DNA of 64,000 bases, from positions 1 to 64,000 of the forward strand of contig CASELQ010000001.1 of NCBI GenBank assembly GCA_949288785.1, in the 5' to 3' direction. The stretch comes from an uncultured Eubacteriales bacterium. GTDB lineage: Bacteria; Bacillota; Clostridia; Christensenellales; Borkfalkiaceae. Below are positions 60,358 through 64,000 of this stretch, one piece after another. The first letter of the stretch is position 1. Each line of letters opens with the position of its first letter. The translations under genes were made by a program, and so were the position numbers. Under the pieces are notes generated by a model that saw only the letters and a list, made by a program, of their open reading frames with translations, was not told the DNA's origin and searched no databases.

Positions 60358-61869
60358 TTATCCGTTACGGTAACTCACCGCTTCCATTATATGCGCGGGC
60401 AGAATATCGGGCGATTCCGCCATATCCGCAATCGTTCTTGCCACTTTTATCACTCTGCTCCTTGCACGCGGAGAAAGATGCAGCGTTTCGTAGGCGTTTT
60501 TAAGCACTTTTTCCACGTCGCGCGAAAGTCTGCAATACTTTGCCAGGTGCTTTTCGCCCATTTCGCTGTTTGTAAGTATGTTGTCTTCCGCAAATCGGCA
60601 AGCCTGAACCTCTCTTGCCCTGTTCACGCGGGCTCTCACCGTTTCGCTTGTCTCTTCCCCTGCGCGCGCCGTAAGGTCTGAATATTTTACGCTGTCCACC
60701 TCTACTTTTATGTCTATCCTGTCCAATAAAGGACCGGAAATGCGAGCGTTGTATTTAGCTATCTGTGCGGGCGAACAGGTGCACACCTTATCTTCAGACC
60801 CTAAATTGCCGCATGGACACGGATTCATGCTGCCGCACAAAATAAATTTTGCGGGATATTTCACACTGCCCGCGGCGCGGGATACGGTTATGACTCCGTC
60901 CTCTAAGGGCTGACGCAGCGCCTCCAACGCCGAACGGGAATATTCGGGCATCTCGTCAAGAAAAAGCACTCCGTTATGCGCCAGGCTTATTTCCCCGGGT
61001 TTAACGTGCGCTCCTCCGCCCGTAAGCGAAACGGTGGTCGCGGTGTGATGCGGGGACCTGAACGGCCTTGCGCAAATCAGCCCGTCCTCATCGCCGAGCA
61101 ACCCTGCAACCGAATGGATCTTTGTGGTTTCAAGCGCCTCGTTGAAAGTCATATCCGGCATAATGGTAGGTATACATTTGGCAAGCATTGTCTTGCCCGT
61201 GCCGGGCGCCCCTACAAACAGAATGTTGTGCCCGCCTGAGACCGCAACTTCCAAAGCGCGTTTTGCAACCGCCTGCCCCTTTACCAAAGAAAGGTCGGAA
61301 TTATAAAGGTTTTTCTGCCGTCCCGCCTTAAAGTCGGCCTTTAATGCAGGCTCAATGGGCGCAAGCCCCGAAAGATGATCTATCACCTCTTTAAGGCTCC
61401 CCGCAGGATAAATCTGCGCGCCGCCGACGTAAGATGCTTCCCTTTCGTTGCCGCGCGGAATGATAAATTTTTTATACCCCGCCTGCACCGCAGAAATTAT
61501 CGAGGGCAATACCCCGTTTACGCGGCGAAGCCCGCCGTCAAGCGACAGTTCGCCAATAAATACTATGCCCGTTACGTCCGCCGCCAGCTGCCCGGTAGCC
61601 ATTAAGACGCCTATCGCCAAAGGCAGGTCGAACACCGAACCTTCTTTTTTCAGATCGGCCGGGGCAAGATTTGCGGTCAGTTTGCGTGGCGGAAAAGCCC
61701 TGCCGCTGTTCAATATGGCAGCGCGCACCCTGTTTTTAGATTCTTTTACGGCGGTATCCGCAAGCCCTACTATGTCAAAGGCCGGCAACCCCGCACTCAC
61801 GTCTACCTCTACGGTAACGGGAAAACCGTTTAACCCCGCAAGGGCAAAACTTTCGGTCTTGGCAATCAT
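60358..61869 (-). CDS. comM: YifB/ComM family Mg-chelatase-like AAA+ ATPase
   Basis: 503 residues. An N-terminal Lon-like domain is followed by the AAA+ part with Walker A GAPGTGKTMLAK, LFLDEMPEYSRSALEALRQP and CGSMNPCPCGN. In transformable bacteria ComM promotes branch migration of incoming DNA. The ATG at 61869 follows AAGGGGCTTAGT; the frame upstream to 61917 is less likely. Confidence 0.95.
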   Translation of the reverse strand: MIAKTESFALAGLNGFPVTVEVDVSAGLPAFDIVGLADTAVKESKNRVRAAILNSGRAFPPRKLTANLAPADLKKEGSVFDLPLAIGVLMATGQLAADVTGIVFIGELSLDGGLRRVNGVLPSIISAVQAGYKKFIIPRGNEREASYVGGAQIYPAGSLKEVIDHLSGLAPIEPALKADFKAGRQKNLYNSDLSLVKGQAVAKRALEVAVSGGHNILFVGAPGTGKTMLAKCIPTIMPDMTFNEALETTKIHSVAGLLGDEDGLICARPFRSPHHTATTVSLTGGGAHVKPGEISLAHNGVLFLDEMPEYSRSALEALRQPLEDGVITVSRAAGSVKYPAKFILCGSMNPCPCGNLGSEDKVCTCSPAQIAKYNARISGPLLDRIDIKVEVDSVKYSDLTARAGEETSETVRARVNRAREVQACRFAEDNILTNSEMGEKHLAKYCRLSRDVEKVLKNAYETLHLSPRARSRVIKVARTIADMAESPDILPAHIMEAVSYRNG

Positions 61870-61933
61870 ACTAAGCCCCTTATTAAAGCTTTTACGGCAT
61901 TTTCCTGTCCGCCGCAAAATTTCCTATCTAATG

Positions 61934-61962
61934 ATTATATACTATTTAAATTGAAAAGTAAA
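61934..61962 (-). promoter_or_regulatory. Promoter of the comM-dprA-topA unit
   Basis: Minus-strand TTTACT (61957-61962), a 17-base spacer, TATAAT (61934-61939). Confidence 0.55.
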
Positions 61963-62294
61963 ATATTTGCAGGCGCATAAGCCAATTTTTGCCGTGATAA
62001 ACATTTAATTATTTACAATTTTTTCGCGTTTTCCGTACGCTAAAGTTTTTAGAATTATACACAACAACACTTGAAAAATTATGGAAAAATCAAAAAAAAC
62101 GCTTTTACCGAAAAAACTTCGGCAAAAACCTGTGCTTTCCGTATTGAAATAACGATATACGGTATATAACAACTTAATATTTCGGACAGGATTTATAAAA
62201 ATTATCTTCGGCATATCTCTCCGAAAACGGAGAATGCCCGCACATACCCGGAACGTAACAGCCAAATTTCACGGCGGGCTCCTGTTTGGCGTAA
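61963..62294. other. Gene-free AT-rich stretch
   Basis: No frame here has a credible start, ribosome binding site or family resemblance, and I see no strong repeat. A weak dyad TTTTACCGAA/TTCGGCAAAA lies near 62103-62127. Confidence 0.6.
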
Positions 62295-62328
62295 ATAAAA
62301 AACTTACCGGCAAACCGATAAGTTTTTT
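62295..62328 (-). terminator. rplS terminator
   Basis: Minus-strand stem AAAAACTTATCGG/CCGGTAAGTTTTT with a TTTG loop and a T run, 12 bases after the rplS stop. Confidence 0.85.
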
Positions 62329-62339
62329 GTCTTTGATAT

Positions 62340-62690
62340 TTATCTGTCCTTTCTCTCTTTTACCTTTGCGGCTTTGCCCGTTCTCTCTCTCAGATAATAG
62401 AGTTTAGCGCGGCGAACCTTACCTTTTCTCACCACGATGATATCGGCAACCTTGGGCGAATGAATGGGGAAAGTCTTTTCCACCCCCACGCCGAAAGATA
62501 CCCTTCTCACGGTAAAAGTTTCGGAAATGCCGCCGTGCTTTCTGGCTATAACTATGCCCTCGAAAGCCTGCAACCTCTCCCTGTCGCCTTCTATGACCTT
62601 TATCATGACCTTAACGGTATCGCCCACGGCGAATTCCGGCACGGAAGGCTTTAAATTTTCCTTATTGATCGCTTCGATTATCCCGTTCAT
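62340..62690 (-). CDS. rplS: 50S ribosomal protein L19
   Basis: 116 residues with the family core [33 protein letters not shown] and the C-terminal [18 protein letters not shown] at 62690 follows a full AGGAGG at nine bases; the frame to 62729 lies in the leader. A leader of about 63 bases contains a GCGTTC/GAACGC hairpin that could mediate autoregulation, unproven. Confidence 0.97.
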   Translation of the reverse strand: MNGIIEAINKENLKPSVPEFAVGDTVKVMIKVIEGDRERLQAFEGIVIARKHGGISETFTVRRVSFGVGVEKTFPIHSPKVADIIVVRKGKVRRAKLYYLRERTGKAAKVKERKDR

Positions 62691-62759
62691 TTGCTTAAAC
62701 CTCCTATAAACTAAGCGTTCGTTGTGCATGGCAAAAGAGGAACGCCCGTAAGCCTATAT

Positions 62760-62788
62760 ACTATATCATAAAATTCACCCGAAAGCAA
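62760..62788 (-). promoter_or_regulatory. rplS promoter
   Basis: Minus-strand TTGCTT (62783-62788), a 17-base spacer, TATAGT (62760-62765), just past the yraN stop. Confidence 0.65.
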
Positions 62789-62794
62789 GCGTTT

Positions 62795-63160
62795 TTATGT
62801 AAAAAACGCGTTTTCGATATGATTTATTTTATCTTCTTCAACCTCTATCACGTCAAAACGGCAAAAAACATCTGACAGTTTGTTGCGCATAAGATACTCT
62901 TCCGCAAACAGGCGGTATTTCCGCCGCTTTTCACGTGTAACCGCCTCCGCAGGGGCGCCGTAATACTCGGTCTTTCTTGTCTTTACCTCTATAAATACCA
63001 AAGTTTCACCGTCTTTGGCTATCACGTCTGCTTCGCCCAAGCGGGTCTTATAATTGCGTTCCAGGATTTTATAGCCCTTGCGCTTTAAAAACTTTACCGC
63101 CCTGTTTTCTCCCGCTCCGCCAAAAATTTTTTTATAAAAGTTACCCTGTGCAGCTCGCAA
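62795..63160 (-). CDS. yraN: YraN/UPF0102 family nuclease-fold protein
   Basis: 121 residues of the restriction-endonuclease-like fold, with the conserved GEADVIAKDGETLVFIEVKTRK pattern (D-E-K type site). The N-terminus is uncertain. The only in-frame start upstream of GENRAVKFLKRKGY is TTG at 63160, with GGAG about nine bases before it. That start overlaps rnhB by 67 bases. Confidence 0.88.
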   Translation of the reverse strand: MRAAQGNFYKKIFGGAGENRAVKFLKRKGYKILERNYKTRLGEADVIAKDGETLVFIEVKTRKTEYYGAPAEAVTREKRRKYRLFAEEYLMRNKLSDVFCRFDVIEVEEDKINHIENAFFT

Positions 63161-63711
63161 GCCCCTTTCTCCTTTATTGCCTGTATGTGATACGCAGTCC
63201 CGTACCCCTTGTTTTTTTCAAACCCGTATTCCGGGAACTTTAAAGAATATCCTTCCATCAGTTCGTCCCTGTACACCTTTGCCAGTATAGACGCGCACGC
63301 TATGCTGTAACTTTTACTGTCCCCCTTAACTATGTACTCCGCATTTAAATCCAGCCTTGTATCAAGCCCGTCCACAATCGTTATGTCTGGCATAATCGTA
63401 AGCCCTTTCACTGCTTTTTCCATACATTTTCTTACTGCTTGCAAGATATTTATTTCGTCTATTTCTTTTTCCGATACTTCGGCGATATTAAAACACACTG
63501 CCCTATCCTTTATCGCCTTTGCAAGGGTCGCTCTTTTACTTGCGGTAAGCTTTTTACTGTCGTCCACGCCGGCGATGATGTCGCCCTGCGGCATTATTAC
63601 CGCAGCGCACACAACGGGACCGGCTAGCGGGCCCCTGCCCACTTCGTCCACCCCCGCAACGTATTTACAGCCGGCGGCGTAATATTTATTTTCATAAAAA
63701 AACTTATCCAT
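63094..63711 (-). CDS. rnhB: Ribonuclease HII
   Basis: 205 residues. The catalytic acids appear in GVDEVGRGPLAGPV (Asp-Glu), IVDGLDTRLD and the SIACASILAKVYRDELM segment. It removes RNA from RNA-DNA hybrids. ATG at 63711 follows AAGGTTAAGCT. It is co-transcribed with rbgA upstream and yraN downstream, a standard Firmicute order. Confidence 0.96.
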   Translation of the reverse strand: MDKFFYENKYYAAGCKYVAGVDEVGRGPLAGPVVCAAVIMPQGDIIAGVDDSKKLTASKRATLAKAIKDRAVCFNIAEVSEKEIDEINILQAVRKCMEKAVKGLTIMPDITIVDGLDTRLDLNAEYIVKGDSKSYSIACASILAKVYRDELMEGYSLKFPEYGFEKNKGYGTAYHIQAIKEKGACELHRVTFIKKFLAEREKTGR

Positions 63712-63738
63712 AGCTTAACCTTAAATTTTAAAGCGATG

Positions 63739-64000
63739 TTATTCGAGAAATATTTTACCCGTCCTGCCCTTCCTGAAATCGTCTATCACGGCGGATGCGC
63801 AGCGCTCGTAATCGTACTCCCCGCCCTTTAACAAAAACCCGCGGTTTAAGCATATCTCGTTCATTATGTCAAGCGGTTCGGCGCTTACGTCGGAGAGAGA
63901 ATAGCGTTCTCTTAAAAGTTCAGGGTACTTTTCCTTTATTTCCGCTATAAACTCAAAGGCAAGATCGTTAAAATCGAGATTCGCATCGTTCATACTGCCG
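63739..64000 (-). CDS. rbgA: Ribosome biogenesis GTPase YlqF/RbgA, C-terminal part
   Basis: The C-terminal ~87 residues of a gene that runs off the right edge. The frame stays open through position 64000. The segment KYPELLRERY, LLKGGEYDYERCA and DDFRKGRTGKIFLE is typical of the YlqF C-terminal domain. The GTPase domain lies outside the window. Confidence 0.85.
   Translation of the reverse strand, partial: GSMNDANLDFNDLAFEFIAEIKEKYPELLRERYSLSDVSAEPLDIMNEICLNRGFLLKGGEYDYERCASAVIDDFRKGRTGKIFLE

Noticed and set aside
62005-62265. An 86-residue minus-strand frame
   Set aside because: No ribosome binding site, atypical composition and no domain. The region is better called non-coding.
1-64000. 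CRISPR array, insertion sequence, prophage or rRNA
   Set aside because: No regularly spaced repeats with spacers, transposase, integrase, phage structural gene or rRNA-like sequence was seen. The 20-base iterons have only three copies and short spacers.

Overview
The window looks like chromosomal DNA of an uncultured, spore-forming anaerobic member of the Clostridia. Support comes from an intact spoIIA operon (spoIIAA-spoIIAB-sigF), a complete clostridial Rnf complex with its NusG-domain and Gx-transporter companions, a probable Re-type citrate synthase, corrinoid methyltransferase genes, SigA-like promoters with 17-base spacers, and Shine-Dalgarno sites of the AGGAGG type. Gut lineages near Christensenellales or Borkfalkia are a guess only. 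TGA is used as a stop by many genes here, so the code is standard.

Layout. 1-1630: end of the sporulation sigma-F operon on the minus strand. 1785-2562: six tRNA genes (Pro, Met, Asp, Phe, Thr, Tyr) ending in two terminators. 2563-3880: an AT-rich accessory stretch next to the tRNAs, with a small membrane protein gene framed by 21-base inverted repeats, three 8-base iterons at exact 20-base spacing, and a nested hairpin. 3881-5128: a divergent pair, a two-TM protein and a TetR regulator. 5367-8849: an amino-sugar operon (nagA-like, divergent nagB-like, neutral-ceramidase-like) behind a promoter framed by a 9-base dyad. 9053-18477: a corrinoid methyl-transfer island with two UroD-type methyltransferases, one corrinoid protein, a RACo-type reductive activator, DUF2284, an amidohydrolase, a small ATC-hydrolase-like protein and two AraC regulators. 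Inside it a cobalamin riboswitch controls a DUF4430 lipoprotein and an ECF S component, a candidate B12 uptake pair that would feed the corrinoid enzymes.

18577-23291: mixed genes (DUF3737, cyclophilin-like lipoprotein, GNAT, aldo/keto reductase, LysR) and a cupin gene broken by an in-frame TGA. 23560-36003: housekeeping genes on the minus strand (rlmD, trpS, thrC, citrate synthase-like, aminotransferase, prfA, a DUF1385-PrmC fusion, rpmE) and a J-domain/DUF5685 trio. 36186-41684: a zinc-ligand-poor dehydrogenase, nadE, galE and a THUMP methyltransferase. 41870-49708 (plus strand): an unrecognised 12-TM protein built from three copies of a 4-TM unit, then the operon NusG_II - Gx transporter - rnfCDGEAB. 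49808-64000 (minus strand): yfcE-tcdA-asnA, rseC-hisS, hslU-hslV-trmFO-topA-dprA-comM, rplS, yraN-rnhB and the 3' end of rbgA.

The most notable parts are the corrinoid island with its riboswitch-controlled uptake pair, the repeat-framed cassette and iterons after the tRNA cluster, the nagA/nagB-like/ceramidase-like operon, and the threefold-repeat membrane protein. I found no CRISPR array, insertion sequence or rRNA.
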